Part shown: positions 34,022 through 45,703 of the stretch, piece after piece | How positions within the stretch are numbered: position 1 is the first letter of the stretch | Layout: each line of letters begins with the position of its first letter | Source of the DNA: Reticulitermes speratus | Taxonomy: Eukaryota > Arthropoda > Insecta > Blattodea > Rhinotermitidae | DNA length: 64,000 bases | Assembly: GCA_021186555.1 (NCBI GenBank) | Contig: JAJKFL010000031.1 | Coordinates: 24,300,452-24,364,451 of the forward strand | Direction of reading: 5' to 3' | The notes under the pieces: generated by a model | What the model saw: only the letters and a program-made list of their open reading frames with translations | What the model was told of the DNA's origin: nothing | Databases searched by the model: none | Made by a program: the position numbers and the translations under genes

Positions 34022-34489
34022 AATGGTACTAACAAATTCACACAAGTATATTGAAATGAGTTTATATACACAGTCAACTGCTACATGTTTCGGCCAACCA
34101 TGTGGCCATCTTGAGGGTTGTAAATACAAAGGTAAACCACACTATACAGTACAGTGCGATTTACCGTACAATCTACAACATGACACTTTCTCTTGGATGG
34201 TGAATTACTAACTGAAAAGTTCTACGTATACCATCCAATCAAATATCAATATATTATTATTGCAATAACTTCTACTCGTAATATGTATTTTTAAACGATG
34301 GGATCCTGTGTTTATAATTCTACGCCTATTTATTGGTTCTGGTACTTATAGAATTTTATTTTACACTTTTAATGTATCTGACCTTTGTATTTTATATCCC
34401 TGAAGATGGTCACATGGTTGGCCGAAACATGTAGGATTATGTATATGAACTAATTTCAAAATACTTGTGTGCATTTGTTGGTGCCATTA
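34022..34489. mobile_element. Fold-back element with hammerhead-like motif
   Basis: Arms 34022-34130 and 34381-34489 are inverted copies with a modest number of differences (ACTAACAAATTCACACAAG against ACCAACAAATGCACACAAG; CTACATGTTTCGGCCAACC in both). The centre of about 250 bases is unique. The right arm carries a full hammerhead-like motif on +; the left arm's equivalent on the minus strand has a changed core (CTCAAGA). No target duplication was found. Confidence 0.85.
34396..34437 (+). ncRNA. Hammerhead-ribozyme-like motif (best single-arm copy)
   Basis: In order: ATCC (stem I), CTGAAGA (34400-34406), extra T, stem II GGTCA/TGGCC with loop CATGGT (34408-34423), GAAA (34424-34427), stem III AC-AT-GT (palindrome ACATGT), A34433 at the cleavage position, then GGAT, which pairs with ATCC. 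All core positions of a type I hammerhead are present apart from the extra base after A9. A two-base stem III loop would be strained in a monomer; the palindrome could pair between two molecules. Activity is unproven. Confidence 0.65.
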
Positions 34490-34879
34490 TTGTATGTATT
34501 CGATTAATGCGCGGATCATGCATCATAGAAAGCTGATGTTAGTTCCTTCGTTTGTGAAACCCGTGGTTTCATGGCCGTATATGTAAACCCCCGCAACTGG
34601 AACCCATAATTAGCCAGTTAAATCCATTGCACTGTATTTCACAATTATATTTTCTGCCCATGAGCGTCTAAAGCTCTCACGTCGTCTCGTCTTTTGGGAT
34701 TTTTGGCCCAAATGCATCATTTATATAACAGTACCAACTGTGGACCTTTTCATTATGATGTATCCTGAGTCACAATTTCTGTAGGTTCCAGTAGTAGGCC
34801 TACCCCTGTTGGCCTACTTTTTGCTTTGAGCCTGAAATGTGTGAAATTTTAGACTCTAGCAGAGATAGTGATGAATTTT
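34490..34879. other. No feature recognised
   Basis: Short unassigned stretch. Confidence 0.3.
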
Positions 34880-34965
34880 TATGAGATGTGACGCCGTGTA
34901 CATTGCTATATGGTTACCGACTTTTTGGAGGAGCTTGTTACTTCCATCTTCAGGGTTGTCAAAAG
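34880..34965 (-). mobile_element. Hammerhead fold-back family, single arm
   Basis: On the minus strand: GACAACC, CTGAAGA, T, a GG-rich arm pairing with CTCCTCC, then AAAAAGTCGGTAACC where CGAAACGTCGG is expected. The CUGA core is preserved and the GAAA side is not. Matches 27722-27795. Confidence 0.55.
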
Positions 34966-35124
34966 TAAGTGGCTTGGAAAGTAGGTGTGTTGTATAAGGG
35001 CAAATGATTGGAATAGCGATCCAATCAGGTTTCGTAACCATGTGAAGGTAAAACATTACGTAAAATTATAAATGCTTGCGTTTAAGTCTTTTTTGCTTTT
35101 CAGATATGACCTGACACTGAAAAA
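34966..35124. other. No feature recognised
   Basis: Short spacer. Confidence 0.3.
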
Positions 35125-35213
35125 AATGCTGTTCTCAATAGCAATAAATGCTGTTATCAATAGCAATAAATGCTGTTCTCAATAGCAATAAATGCTGTTC
35201 TCAATAGCAATAA
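35125..35213. repeat. 22-bp tandem repeat, 4 units
   Basis: AAATGCTGTTCTCAATAGC units follow each other with one substitution (GTTATC in the second). Confidence 0.9.
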
Positions 35214-35774
35214 ACATTCCCCGAATTTAATCTGTTGCTGATTTCATCACCAATGTAATTTTGATTTATTTTTCGTTCTCAACTAATCCTGCTTCAACTT
35301 CGTCCTTTTTCCAGCCGATGTATTGGTTTTTCTTTTTGTGATGATTAAAGAAATATGGCATCTAGTCTCCGGATAAGTCACCAGACGTCTAGTATTAATA
35401 GAAAATATTGAACTGAGGTTTTGCCATGGAAGACCCTCTTCTATCTCTACAGACAGGAATGTAATTAACCATAAAAATAACAAGCTACGTCTTTCCTGTG
35501 CGTTACGAAGGGGCCGTTGTGTGTGTGTGTGTGTGTGTGAGTGAGGGGACACGTGACCATAAATTGCGATCTTGACATTTGAGCCACTTGCTGTCAAATC
35601 TGCTCGTGACTCATATCATGTAGAGGTTACTACAAAAACCTCTGATAGGGACCAAAAGCGACTTAGTGTAGCGATTAACGAGTTGGAGTAGTTTGCTTAC
35701 TTTGCACAGAATCCGCAAGATACAAACTTTTAAAATTTTACGTTTCCAAAAACTCCTTATGAAGAAGGTAAACG
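35214..35774. other. No feature; (GT)n near 35518-35540
   Basis: A GTGTGT tract of about 11 repeats is the only nameable item. Confidence 0.4.
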
Positions 35775-36050
35775 TAAAGCAGTCCCAGGCCCTGAGGGTT
35801 CCAGGAGCTTGAAGCTCCCAGATTTCAAGACAATCGGCACATGAAGATGGTAAGGGTTTTCAGCCCTACGCACCGGCCGCATTTACTCCCCAGTAAATAT
35901 TCCTGGTAGTCATTTCTTTTATAGGCTGAGTCGATCCCAGGGCCATAATGCGGCCGGAAGGATTATGTCATTCCAATGACACCATCGGGAATCGAACCCG
36001 CGACCTTCCGGCTTGTAGCGCAGTGCCTGAAGTAACTGCGCAACTGCGTG
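35775..36050 (-). mobile_element. SINE B, full-length copy
   Basis: The minus strand reads the head GCGCAGTTACTTCAGGCACT, CTACAAGCCGGAAGGTCGC and GGGTTCGATTCCCGATGG, then the SINE B body. CTTATGAAGAAG before and CCTATGAATAAG after may be an aged target duplication. Confidence 0.88.
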
Positions 36051-37405
36051 CCCGTCCTATGAATAAGAGGCCTGTCGCAATATTCTTGCCTCTTAGTCAA
36101 GTTGTTCTGTGCCCGAATGCTTAATTCTGCGAACCCGTTAAGAGGCTTTGCCTCTGTGAGTCCTGTTGTGCTGTATTCGCTTCGCAGTGTTTCGATCTAT
36201 TGTTCAAATAATGCTATGGCAGGGTTACGATGCGAAAATGATAACGAAAGAGAGAATTATTTAGAGCAGGGTCATTCAAATTTTAATGGTTGCCCACATG
36301 ATCAGAAATCCATGTATGTAGACTGCATAATTTATATTTATGAGAGTGGTCTATTAAATATTTAAGGTTATGATTGCGTGAGCAGTGTTAAACATTTTAA
36401 TCCATTGACGTCTTGCGAGAGTGTGTTATACTACGGTAGGAGAAGTCCCAACTATCATATTAGTTTATATGTGTTACCTAATTAAGTAAAAAGGATTTTG
36501 ATACAAATTTCAACCGAACCGCACCCCGAGGGCCGCAAATTGGACTTCCAGCTTTATATACTTGCTTGTGCCTTCAAACTCACCCCCCCCCCCCCATATA
36601 TATATATATATATATATATATAAGGCATTCATTTTTCATGATTGATTGTAAATCAGATCATTCCAGTTGATCAAGTCCATTGAAGAACAAAAATAATTTC
36701 ATCTTTTCGTAGTTCGTAGTTAATTCAGAACCGGAACACCGCTCGAAATGGTCGGATGTTCTGCACGTCGCTGCAGGCACATGTGCTGTGTTTTGTTGCC
36801 CTGTGAGAGTGAGCACCTGGCAAAGGAGTTATCGTCATTCAGGCAGTCCTTTCAGACGCATTAATTACGTAGTTCGTAATTAATCTCGATTACGGACAGA
36901 CTAGTGTGTCTAATCCTAGAATGCAGAACATTGGCTTTCACTACCTGAACTCCATACTTCTGATTTCATTAGCTGACGTAGTCTATACAATAATTCATTC
37001 GGTAACATTAAATAAAGTATGATTACCCTGTGTTTACATGATTATAGGAAGATAATTTATTGGCCTAACCGCTTCTGCGAACCTTCCTAATATTGATTCA
37101 ACGTTTCGATGAAGTTTTAATGCGAAGTGTCATTACTGTAGCGGGTGGGGTTCCTGGTCACTTTTCTGAGGTCGATATTAACGACAAGCATTTGATACCA
37201 TCTTAAGGCTTCTGTCCGGTATTTGGAATGTCAAGGCAGCACGGGAAATTCCAAAAGAACGCCAGTGACCTCATCGGGATTCAAAACACGCTTCCAACAG
37301 AATTGAAGCGTGAACACGACACGACCTTTTTTAAACGTGCAGCCACGATGACTGACAAAGGTGTGACTGTTTTTGTGAAATTAGTCCATAGTGTACCAGA
37401 GTCTT
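36051..37405. other. No gene; C run and (TA)n at 36585-36622
   Basis: A homopolymer C run joined to an AT dinucleotide run. The small frames at 36102-36365 and 37228-37611 lack domains; part of the latter is SINE D. Confidence 0.4.
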
Positions 37406-37417
37406 ATAGAATTGCTT

Positions 37418-37683
37418 CTTTTTTTTCTATGGCTCGACAGCCCTATATGGGCCTGGGCCTCCTCGTTTCGTCGAGGTTTCATGATCACACACATCTGAGA
37501 CACACCACAATCGGTAGGACTCCTCTGGGCGAGGGATCAGCCCGTCGCAGAGACCTCTACCTGACAACACACAACACTCACAAGAGACAGACATCCATGC
37601 CCCCGGTGTGATTCGAACCCACGATCCTAGTAAGCGAGCGGCCTTAGACCCACGCCTTAGACCGTACGGCCACTGGGATCGGC
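37418..37683 (-). mobile_element. SINE D, full-length copy
   Basis: Same structure as 10800-11061, with the 12-base duplication ATAGAATTGCTT at 37406-37417 and 37684-37695. The head reads TGGCCGTACGGTCTAAGGCG and GTGGGTTCGAATCACACC. Confidence 0.92.
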
Positions 37684-37695
37684 ATAGAATTGCTT

Positions 37696-39402
37696 TAGGT
37701 GACAAAATAATGTTCTTATACAGGGTTATTCACAAATCCATGATTTAATTTCCCAGTCGTATTTCTGAGAACCGTGCAGTCAGAAATATTTTATGAACAG
37801 TGGTTCAGTTCTCAAGAATTGAGGTACATATGTTTGCAACAATGCATGCTGACATTCACACACGTGACCTGGAACTGAGCTGCTGATTAATTGGAATGTT
37901 GTGTCTTACAGTGCGCAGTTCGTGTTTTGTGATGTCGTTAGGCCTTACACGTTTTAAAGCGCCGAATATTTGGGTATGGTGTACATTGACCCTGTGTCGA
38001 TAGCAGCAGTTGTCCTGCAGCTGAATACCAGAGCCGAATTCCAAATTGAAGATCTCCAGATCCATAAGTATTTGGTAGTACTCCACAGACTGCGAGATAT
38101 CTTTCCATGTAGTAGCGTTTCTGATATAGCTGAGCGTCCGGTATGCCGAGATGTGGCCGAAGAATAAAACATATTCCAGGTGATACAGAGCAGCCTTGGC
38201 GTTAGCATGCGAAAGACATCCACATGTCATTATCTTCCTCAGACGACAGAGTGGGGAGAACCTTACACGAGGAAGGAATATATCCATTCCGAGTATAGAG
38301 CGTTCGGCATCTCGAACCTGATGATTTGTAGCTGTCTCATTCCGATCACCAACTGTGACGATGCGCTTTGTTTGTGACGAGCTCAATTTGTCGGTGACAG
38401 GTCAAGAAAGATCGCAACTCAAATTTTTGCTCAGAAACGAATCCCCATTGTACTTGGAAAACAATTTTCAACATGGATTCTCTGTAAATGTTATGTGAGG
38501 TGTTCTTTGCAATGATCTGATTGGTCCATTTATCTTCGAGTGTCGTCTAACAGCATATGTTTCTACAGGTTCTGTAGAATGGACTGCCTCACCTGTTTAA
38601 ATAACAAGAACCTGTAGCAACAAGATTGTGTCTGTACTTGTGACAACGCTGAGCTCCTCTTCATTGCTTTCGTGCAGTGAAAACACATCTCCATGATCGC
38701 CTGCCTCGATGGGGTCCGCAGCATTCGCCAATCAGGCCTCACGGGAGGTATTAGATAAGAATCTACGGGTGGAGGGAACCCAAGATTCTTTCTATGGGGT
38801 AACATGAAAGATCTGGTGTACCAGAAAAAATAGTAGAGGCACAAGTTACGTATCTGCATCGTATTTTGGATGCTGCAAGCCTTGTGAAAGACAATTCAAA
38901 TGAAATGATGACAAATTGTAAGCTCGATTCACAAGCATGTCGGTTACGTGTTTTGAGTTCATTACTATCACGCCGTGTACTAATCATATTACGTGCCAAG
39001 GCCGTTTGCTGGAATGCGTTTAGAGCACGTGTGTTGAGACTGCGAGTAGCCATTTTGAACGTTTATTGTAAATTGGGCAAGGAAGTCTTTGCACAGTTTT
39101 TGTTCGATTATTCTTAACAACCTGATAATGGTAAGCTAACAAGCTTTGAGAATTTGACCCTACGCGTGTGTGATATTTCTGACGGGGAATGACCCCAGGA
39201 ATAGCGCTCCTGACGTTTAAGTCGCGAACAGTGCAGTGTAGGGAGGGCGCATGTATGACAGTGGAGGATGGAGCCTGTTGTATATGAGTAGAATAAAGTG
39301 TGCACTATAGAAACGAATTTTGGTTTAGATGCCAATGTTTATAAAATTTTCGCGTCCTTCTCTATATAACTGGAGATAAAATCGAAGTATGTGGCTTTAA
39401 TT
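37696..39402. other. Unassigned region with a 176-codon open frame (37856-38386, minus)
   Basis: The frame begins MSSSQTKRIVTVGDRNETAT and has no domain, repeat or signal I recognise. A second minus frame and two plus frames overlap it. TACAGGGTTATTCACAAATC near 37720 resembles the end of an insect mariner-type element, so the stretch might be a decayed transposon, but I found no matching opposite end. I do not claim a gene. Confidence 0.25.
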
Positions 39403-39686
39403 TTTTTTGAAGGGACCCGCAGCAGATGCTACGGACGCACCGCAGCCTTAAGGCTTCTTGTGCAACCCTGTGATGAAGATGATTAGTGTTTTTTTTTCGT
39501 TTTTCCGTTTAATGGAGCACCGGTGGAATGAAATTGACAGGGGAAAACCGAAGTACTTGGGGGGGGGGGGAATCTGTCCGAGTGCCACTTTGTCCACCAC
39601 AAATCCTACATGGACCGACCCGGGATCGAACCCGGGCCTCCGCGGTGAGAGGCCGGCGACTAACCGCCTGAGCCATGGCACGGCCT
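39403..39686 (-). mobile_element. SINE A, full-length copy
   Basis: Minus-strand copy with GGCCGTGCCATGGCTCAGGC, CCCGGGTTCGATCCCGGGTC, the body including CCCCTGTCAATTTCATTCCA, and the 3' end GCTGCGGTGCGTCCGTAGCA. An internal G run lies at 39560-39570. Confidence 0.92.
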
Positions 39687-40059
39687 AAACCTTTGTGCCC
39701 CACTTGTGAGCGGAGACATTCTGGTCGTCATATATCTTATGTTAGAAACGATAGCGTAAACGAATGTATCCTGCCATGTAATAGCAATTAAAGGCAACAA
39801 TTTGTGGTTTTAAAGAACAGAAATTACAATTTACATGTAAGTATACCAAGAGAAGTTTTATTGAAATAAAAAGTACCACGGAACGGGCTAAAATGAATTA
39901 TCCTTTTTATCTTTTCCTTTACATGCTATTAATTTGCCTGTATCATGATTACATCGGACATGTTAATTTAAAAGTCATGTAGTGAGTGTGTTAAACGTGG
40001 CAGTTGGCGTTTGAGTTTGCTAATCCCTACTGCAATCATTTGTACTTATCACCAAACAT
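39687..40059. other. No feature recognised
   Basis: Short unassigned stretch. Confidence 0.3.
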
Positions 40060-40395
40060 TATCTGAGTGATGAAAGCAAGGAGAGTGAGATGGGCAGGGG
40101 CACATAATTCGCGCGATACAGTGAGAAATGCACACAAATTTTTAGTACGGAAATCTGAAGGTAAGAGCCGTTTGTAGGCGTGACGTAAGTGGGAGAGCAA
40201 TATTAAAATTTGCTTCTAAGGAGCAGAATATGGCGATATGCTCGTAGATGGGATTTTTCTAGGTTTAAGATAAGTACAAGTTGCAGGCTTTTGTGCATAT
40301 GGTAATGAACCTTCCAGTTTCATGACGGGGAATATCTGATAAAGAACCGCGAATTTCTGAAGGGGATGTGCTTCATGGAGTTAGTTAAGTCTTAT
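40060..40395 (+). mobile_element. RTE-type LINE 3' end, heavily decayed
   Basis: AAAGCAAGGAGAGTGAGATG (coding part), then TGCATATGGTAATGAACCTT, CATGACGGGGAATATCTGAT and GTGCTTCATGGAGTTAGTTA match the 3' end of the LINE family at 30830-31335. Interrupted and shuffled. Confidence 0.6.
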
Positions 40396-40623
40396 TGCGT
40401 TGCGTATTGAAAATAGCTAAAACTGCCTATTCTTCACTTACTTTCGCCCTAGAAGCCGGATGACCCCTTGGGCAGTCTTCATTGATTTCTTCAGTTTCTT
40501 CAGACGAATTATTCTTAAGGCATGATAAGGCTACGTGTCACACCCAAGTTCTTGCTTCCCAACCAAAATTTATACTTATCAATTGGTAAACGTCATTTAA
40601 TAAACGGAGGTACCAAACATACA
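40396..40623. other. No feature recognised
   Basis: Short spacer. Confidence 0.3.
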
Positions 40624-40906
40624 GGCGTAGTCAGAATAGCGACTCTGTACAAGATGGTCCGGTTTTCGAATCCCGGCAGGAGGGAGAAATTGATCTCTTC
40701 TCCAAAATCGCCCAGACCGACTCTGGGCCCCCACACAGCCTCCTACTCAATTGGTATCGGATCTCTTTCCCGGGGGTAAAGAGGCCGGGGCGTGAGGTTC
40801 ACCACTCACCTCCATCTAGTGCCGAAGTTAAGAATGAGTAGAGCTATAACTCTACTCCCTCTCTGCGCCATCGTGGCGTGGACAGGGGCAAATTTACCTT
40901 AATTTT
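40624..40906 (+). mobile_element. SINE C copy
   Basis: Head degenerate (GCGTAGTCAGAATAGCGACT, box B TTTTCGAATCCCGG). The body is well kept: GCCCAGACCGACTCTGGGCC, TTCCCGGGGGTAAAGAGG, CCATCTAGTGCCGAAG, TCTACTCCCTCTCTGCGCC. Followed by an AT dinucleotide run at about 40912-40955. Confidence 0.85.
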
Positions 40907-40955
40907 TAGCACTATATATAATATATATAGTATGTATATAACATATATAATATAT

Positions 40956-41475
40956 GCCGATGGTAAGCCGTCCTGAAGTACACGAACTAATGGCTGTGTG
41001 TCAAGCGTTGTCTGTGACTTTCTTTGGTGACCATCCAGTGGTGCCATCTCATTGCTGGCCTTCTAAAACAGGTCCGTGTCTTTATGTTGCTCTTGTTCTA
41101 AAGTCAGCATGTATTTACGCGCGTTACCTACATCCTGAACATGAAAATAAATTACTGCCAAGCGCCCATGTTGTGATGTTGAACATGCCTTATCTGGACT
41201 CCCATGCCAGACGTAGGTTAACAGAATAGCGCACTGTGTAACGCATTCGTATCTATTAGAGAGCAAGGCACAAGACACTGCATCATGTAGCTGGCTTGTA
41301 CTACCGCCGGACGAAGGAGAAATTTTTCCCATATAATGAAATGTGACATTTTGTTTGTCTGGTTCAAATGACTTTAATTATCTATGCAGGTCGACGAACA
41401 CCGTGAAAGTGAATTCTGTTAATCGAGAAGGAAATGGCGCCTGGCCGTAAACCGGATGGGCCTGTGGCGTATTTA
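40956..41475. other. No gene recognised
   Basis: The 91-codon frame at 40954-41229 lacks domains. Confidence 0.35.
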
Positions 41476-41795
41476 TGGTGGTGTTCCGCGTATTACTCAG
41501 ATTAAACGAGATGGGTCTATGGTAAACTTATGGTGGTGTTCCGCGTATTACTCAGATTAAACGAGATGGGTCTATGGTAAACTTATGGTGGTGTTCCGCG
41601 TATTACTCAGATTAAACGAGATGGGTCTATGGTAAACTTATGGTGGTGTTCCGCGTATTACTCAGATTAAACGAGATGGGTCTATGGTAAACTTATGGTG
41701 GTGTTGCGCGTATTACTCAGATTAAACGAGATGGGTCTATGGTAATCTTATGGTGGTGTTCCGCGGTATTATTCAGATTAATTCATCCATAATAG
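41476..41795. repeat. 55-bp tandem repeat, about 5.7 units
   Basis: Units begin TGGTGGTGTTCCGCG at 41476, 41531, 41586, 41641, 41696 and 41751. The middle units are identical; single changes appear in units 5 and 6 (TTGCGCG, GGTAATC, CCGCGGT). Recent tandem expansion. Confidence 0.97.
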
Positions 41796-42049
41796 TGAAG
41801 TAAGCCATGGCTATTTAACACACCCTTACGTAACCTACATGAGTGTTAGCTAGGTAATATATACAACATGAAACAGAATCGTTAGACATTTAAAATTAAT
41901 AATTATCATGTAAATGTACCTATATTGCTCACATGGGGTTTGATGAAGTTTAAATCATGTGGAATGTAATGAAATCATTGATATAGGTAGGTAGATAAAT
42001 AGATATAGACTGATAAATACATCGGTAGATATATAGATAGATAGACAGA

Positions 42050-42085
<36 letters not shown>

Positions 42086-42869
42086 TAGATAGATAGATAG
42101 GTAGGCAGATAGACAGACAGACAGACACAGCACAGACAGGCAGACAGACAGTAAGTCTAGTACATAAAGCTAATTTTGTTCCGTTTCTTTATTGCAACTT
42201 AAATCAAGAAGATGCTGTACTCTGCTGGTGTTAGCTTTGACGACACCTCATTGATTACTCGCTAGTTGACACAGTAATGCAATTCACAGTTCGGTGTATT
42301 GAGAATTTAAGAAGACAATTAAAAACTCCGCAACGTTTTACCCGAACCACTTCAGATGAATGAGGCTATAGCTCTGTAAATGACTCATTACCAAACGAAT
42401 GCATACGGAGCTGTGGGGTCTACTGATAATCACGGTCACTTTTTGCTGGTTCATGTACCTTAGATATACTTGAAGCCTGTCACTGGCTGATACCAGTGAT
42501 AGACTTCCAAGTTTCTGTAAGGGCTTAGATGACTGGATGGGCGAAGCAGCGAGGATAGCCTTAAGAATGTCATGAGTAACGTAGTGCGAGCTGTAATACC
42601 GCTTGTGCTTGAAGTTAGGCCTTTTTGGGTTGGAGCTTGGAGAATCGGAAAGGAAAACCTTTGTCAAAGACATTTCCTCGACACAGCAAGTAGGCCAGTG
42701 CACACGAGTAAATAGGGCGGTCAGTGCATTTCTGTGCTTTCTTGGGAGCTGGTGGGTGGTTAAGATAGTGGCTTGCTACACAGAGCTATGTGTATGTTGG
42801 CGAAACTGAGCGAAGTGGAGCGAGTGATGTCACTGTGGCATAGCAATCATTGGCGGTTGGCCTTGCGAT
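41796..42869. other. (GATA/GACA)n tract at 41985-42150; otherwise nothing recognised
   Basis: A compound tetranucleotide tract of GATA, GACA and GGCA units. The minus-strand frame at 42338-42703 (121 codons) lacks recognisable domains. Confidence 0.5.
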
Positions 42870-42921
42870 AAGGAGAATATATATATATATATATAATTAT
42901 ATATATATATATATATATATA
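42870..42921. repeat. (AT)n microsatellite
   Basis: Two blocks of AT repeats immediately before a fold-back element tail, possibly the target of its insertion (similar AT lies on the other side at 43062-43071). Confidence 0.9.
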
Positions 42922-42928
42922 ATAATTT

Positions 42929-43062
42929 TACGTTGTGTTCACCGTGCATCTTGACATTAATTTTCAGTTTTTGAACCAACGAATGCACTTTTTTATTAAA
43001 ATATTTATTAAAAATTTTTTTATAAAAAAGTGCATTCGTTGGTATCAAAAACTGATAAAAAA
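42929..43062. mobile_element. Fold-back element, internally deleted
   Basis: Tail ACGTTGTGTTCACCGTGCAT is followed by arms TTTTCAGTTTTTGAACCAAC and its inverse around GAATGCACTTTTTTA. The ACCAACGAATGCAC motif is shared with 16988-17173 and 52333-52634. The central hammerhead region is missing and replaced by an AT-rich loop. Confidence 0.8.
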
Positions 43063-43153
43063 AATATATATATGTTATCGGTGGAAGAGTTACGGACACG
43101 AAAAATCCTCAGGTAAAATTCGGTAGTGTAAGGTAGGAGGTATCATTCACACT

Positions 43154-43420
43154 GGGACACGCCGTGGCGCAGTTGGTTGAGGCACTGCGCTACAAGCCGG
43201 AAGGTCGCGGGTTCGATTCTCGATTGACAATCCTTCCGGGCCGCACTGTGGACCTGGCCTCTAACAGAAATGTGTACCAGGAATATTTCCTGTGGGGTAA
43301 AGGTGGCCGGTGCATAGGATTGCCAAACTTACCACCTTCATGTGCCGATTGTCTAGAAATTCTGGGAGCCTCAACTCCTGGAATCATCAGGACTTGTCCA
43401 GGCCTGCGCAGGGATTGCTT
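43154..43420 (+). mobile_element. SINE B, full-length copy
   Basis: Head GCCGTGGCGCAGTTGGTTG (box A) and GCGGGTTCGATTCTCG (box B), then the SINE B body to GGGATTGCTT. The exact 13-base duplication TATCATTCACACT lies at 43141-43153 and 43421-43433. Best example of the family's 5' end in the window. Confidence 0.95.
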
Positions 43421-43433
43421 TATCATTCACACT

Positions 43434-44280
43434 ACAGCCATTCGTTTTGGAGATTTAATAAGCTGTGTTTTTGTTCATTTAATGTAGCTCTTTAAATTTA
43501 AAGGTTTAGGCAGTCAGTCATGCCTGAAGACATACCGGTACCGTTCTTCATTGCTAATAAGAAGAAATATGAACACACATTTTGGGACTGTAGGCTGTGG
43601 TATAACTTTGTCACTGTACCAAATAGAGACAACATGCAGATGTATGGGGAAATGGTGTTGAAGCTCCACGATTTCTAATCCTCAACATTAGCTATATATG
43701 GGTGGTTAACTTCATGCTTGAGCCATGTTAACCGTTGGGATAGAGTTCTTTGGATGAGGTTCTCTGTTGGCCTCAGAGCTGCTCTAGACGTGTAGTCCAC
43801 AGTCGATAGGCAATCACTTTACCCGGCTGAACTATTCTGGCTTGTTTATGAAAGAAGAGTTTTTCAAACAAACCAACTTTTGCTGTCATGAAATGTAAAC
43901 ATCTTCTACTAACGATAGGCTTGTAGGTTTATAGGCTGTTGTCTATCGATCTTTATGTGGGAGCTGTACACGTGGCGCTGGAACACGAGGAAGAGGAATT
44001 ATGCTTTTGTCGATTATACTTAGAGATGCTTGTTTAATGGTCTTGAATATTAGTGGATTGCTTCTAAAACAACTTCGTTAGCATTTATTACCCTGCTTTA
44101 CATACGAACTTAGTGATTAACAACATATAATATCAGCATGTGGCAGAATTTCTATTTGTTTACAGCGGAATACAGGATTGTAATGCTGCTCTGAACTGTT
44201 CATACATATTCTTCGGACTATTTTCTGAATACACGAAATTGGCCTCCAACTAAATTTCCACGTTTCTGAGCTTAGTGTTT
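43434..44280. other. No gene; possible SINE C trace at 43735-43830
   Basis: GTTGGCCTCAGAGCTGCTCT and AGACGTGTAGTCCACAG recall the minus-strand SINE C body at 11540-11620. Too faint to annotate separately. Confidence 0.35.
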
Positions 44281-44605
44281 TCATTAATCAGAAGAATGAA
44301 TGGGCGGGGCGTGTGGCACGTATGGGAACAGAAGAGGTACGTACAGGATTTTGGTGGGGAGACCTGAAGGAAATAGACCACTTGGAAGACCTAGACTTAG
44401 ATGGGATGATAATATTAAAATGGATCTTTAAGAAGTGGGATGGGGAGACATGGACTGGGTTAATGTGGTTAAGGATAGGGACAGGTGGCGGGCGCTTGTG
44501 AATGCGGTAATGAACCTTCTGGTTCCATAAAATGCGGGGAATTTATAGACTAGCTGAGGACCTGTTAGTATCTAAGGAAGGACTCGCTTCGTGGATTTAC
44601 AATTG
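44281..44605 (+). mobile_element. RTE-type LINE 3' end
   Basis: The + strand encodes pieces [20 protein letters not shown] and [20 protein letters not shown] that align with the LINE at 26434-26945, then GGACAGGTGGCGGGCGCTTG, GCGGTAATGAACCTTCTGG and AATGCGGGGAATTTATAGAC. Dead and 5'-truncated; it has no (GTTA)n tail. Confidence 0.85.
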
Positions 44606-45421
44606 TTTGTGTTGCATCCTGTCTTTGTCGAGGTTCGATACACATTCGAATTTCTGTGTTCGAAATTCAGGATTTGATTCTTATTTGGAACACGCCTTAT
44701 AGCGCCTTACGAAGTGTCATGGGCTGCTTTATCTCTGTATTCATTAGCCCTTCGTTTCTTCAATAATACTTACAACATAATTAAGCTCTTCGATATAAGT
44801 TGTTGTGCGAAGACGGAACACACCAGCTGGGGCTGTTAAGTTCCAGGATTGATTTTGTTGCAGATATTCCTATATAACTGCAGCTTAACGAGTGGGTTCT
44901 GTTTCAAATTACTCCACTTGGTGAGCTGTATAGTTAGCCCACGCTATGACACTGTTGAGTACATTTACGAATCTCGTCATTCGCAATAACCGACACTGGT
45001 CTGTCGCATTTTCCTGAACATCGTTCTTTGATGTCCTCAACTTTTCATCCTTTAACCGTAGACTTTTAACTCAAGACAATACGACGTGATAAAATCATTC
45101 CGGATACTTAGTTGCCACACGTTTTATATATAGATATCTTTCCATCAAACTATATTTTAAAAAACTACACTGTAGAGTCATATATTTCAGGTAGTCTGGT
45201 AAGCCTCTTTGCTGCATTTGTGTTCCTGAATATGCAAGTCATTGTTTAAAAACACGTTTGGCGAAGTCCTGAGGCAGTTGAATCCAGTTTACATCACGAC
45301 AGTCAGTTTGTGTAAGAACAGTTATGTTGTAATTCTTCAAATAATCACTTGATCTCTGTTCAATTTCTGAGTGTTTCATCAAAATGTTGTCTTTATTTCT
45401 CCCTTAAATTATGCATGCTAT
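44606..45421. other. No feature recognised
   Basis: Nothing nameable. Confidence 0.35.
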
Positions 45422-45430
45422 ATCGCCTGT

Positions 45431-45694
45431 GCCGATCCCAGTGGCCGCCGGTCTAAGGCGTGGGTCTACGGCCGCTCGCTTACTGGGATTGCGGGTTCGA
45501 ATTCCGCCTAGGGCATGGATGTTTCTCTTGTGAGTGTTTTGTGTTGTCAGGTAGAGGTCTCTGCGACAAGTTGGTCTCTCGTCCAGAGGAGTCCTACCGA
45601 CTGTGATGTGTCTAAAAAGTGTGTCATCGTGAAGCCTCGAAAAATGAGGCGGCCTAGGCCCCCAAGGGGTTGTCGAGCCATTGGAAAAAAAAAA
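45431..45694 (+). mobile_element. SINE D, full-length copy with poly(A)
   Basis: + strand: GATCCCAGTGGCCGCCGGTC, TAAGGCGTGGGTCTACGGCC, GCGGGTTCGAATTCCGCC, then the body to GTTGTCGAGCCATTGG and a run of 11 A. The 9-base duplication ATCGCCTGT lies at 45422-45430 and 45695-45703. Confidence 0.92.
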
Positions 45695-45703
45695 ATCGCC
45701 TGT

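Noticed and set aside
37856-38386. 176-codon minus-strand open frame as a gene
   Set aside because: No domain, splice context or codon pattern that I can support, and other frames overlap it. Kept only as an unassigned region.
43164-43487. Protein-like frame AQLVEALRYKPEGRGFDSR
   Set aside because: It is translation of the SINE B head. Similar frames appear at every copy of the SINE families.
43508-43530. CCTGAAGACATACCGG as another hammerhead core
   Set aside because: CTGAAGA is present but there is no stem II followed by GAAA, and no inverted arm.
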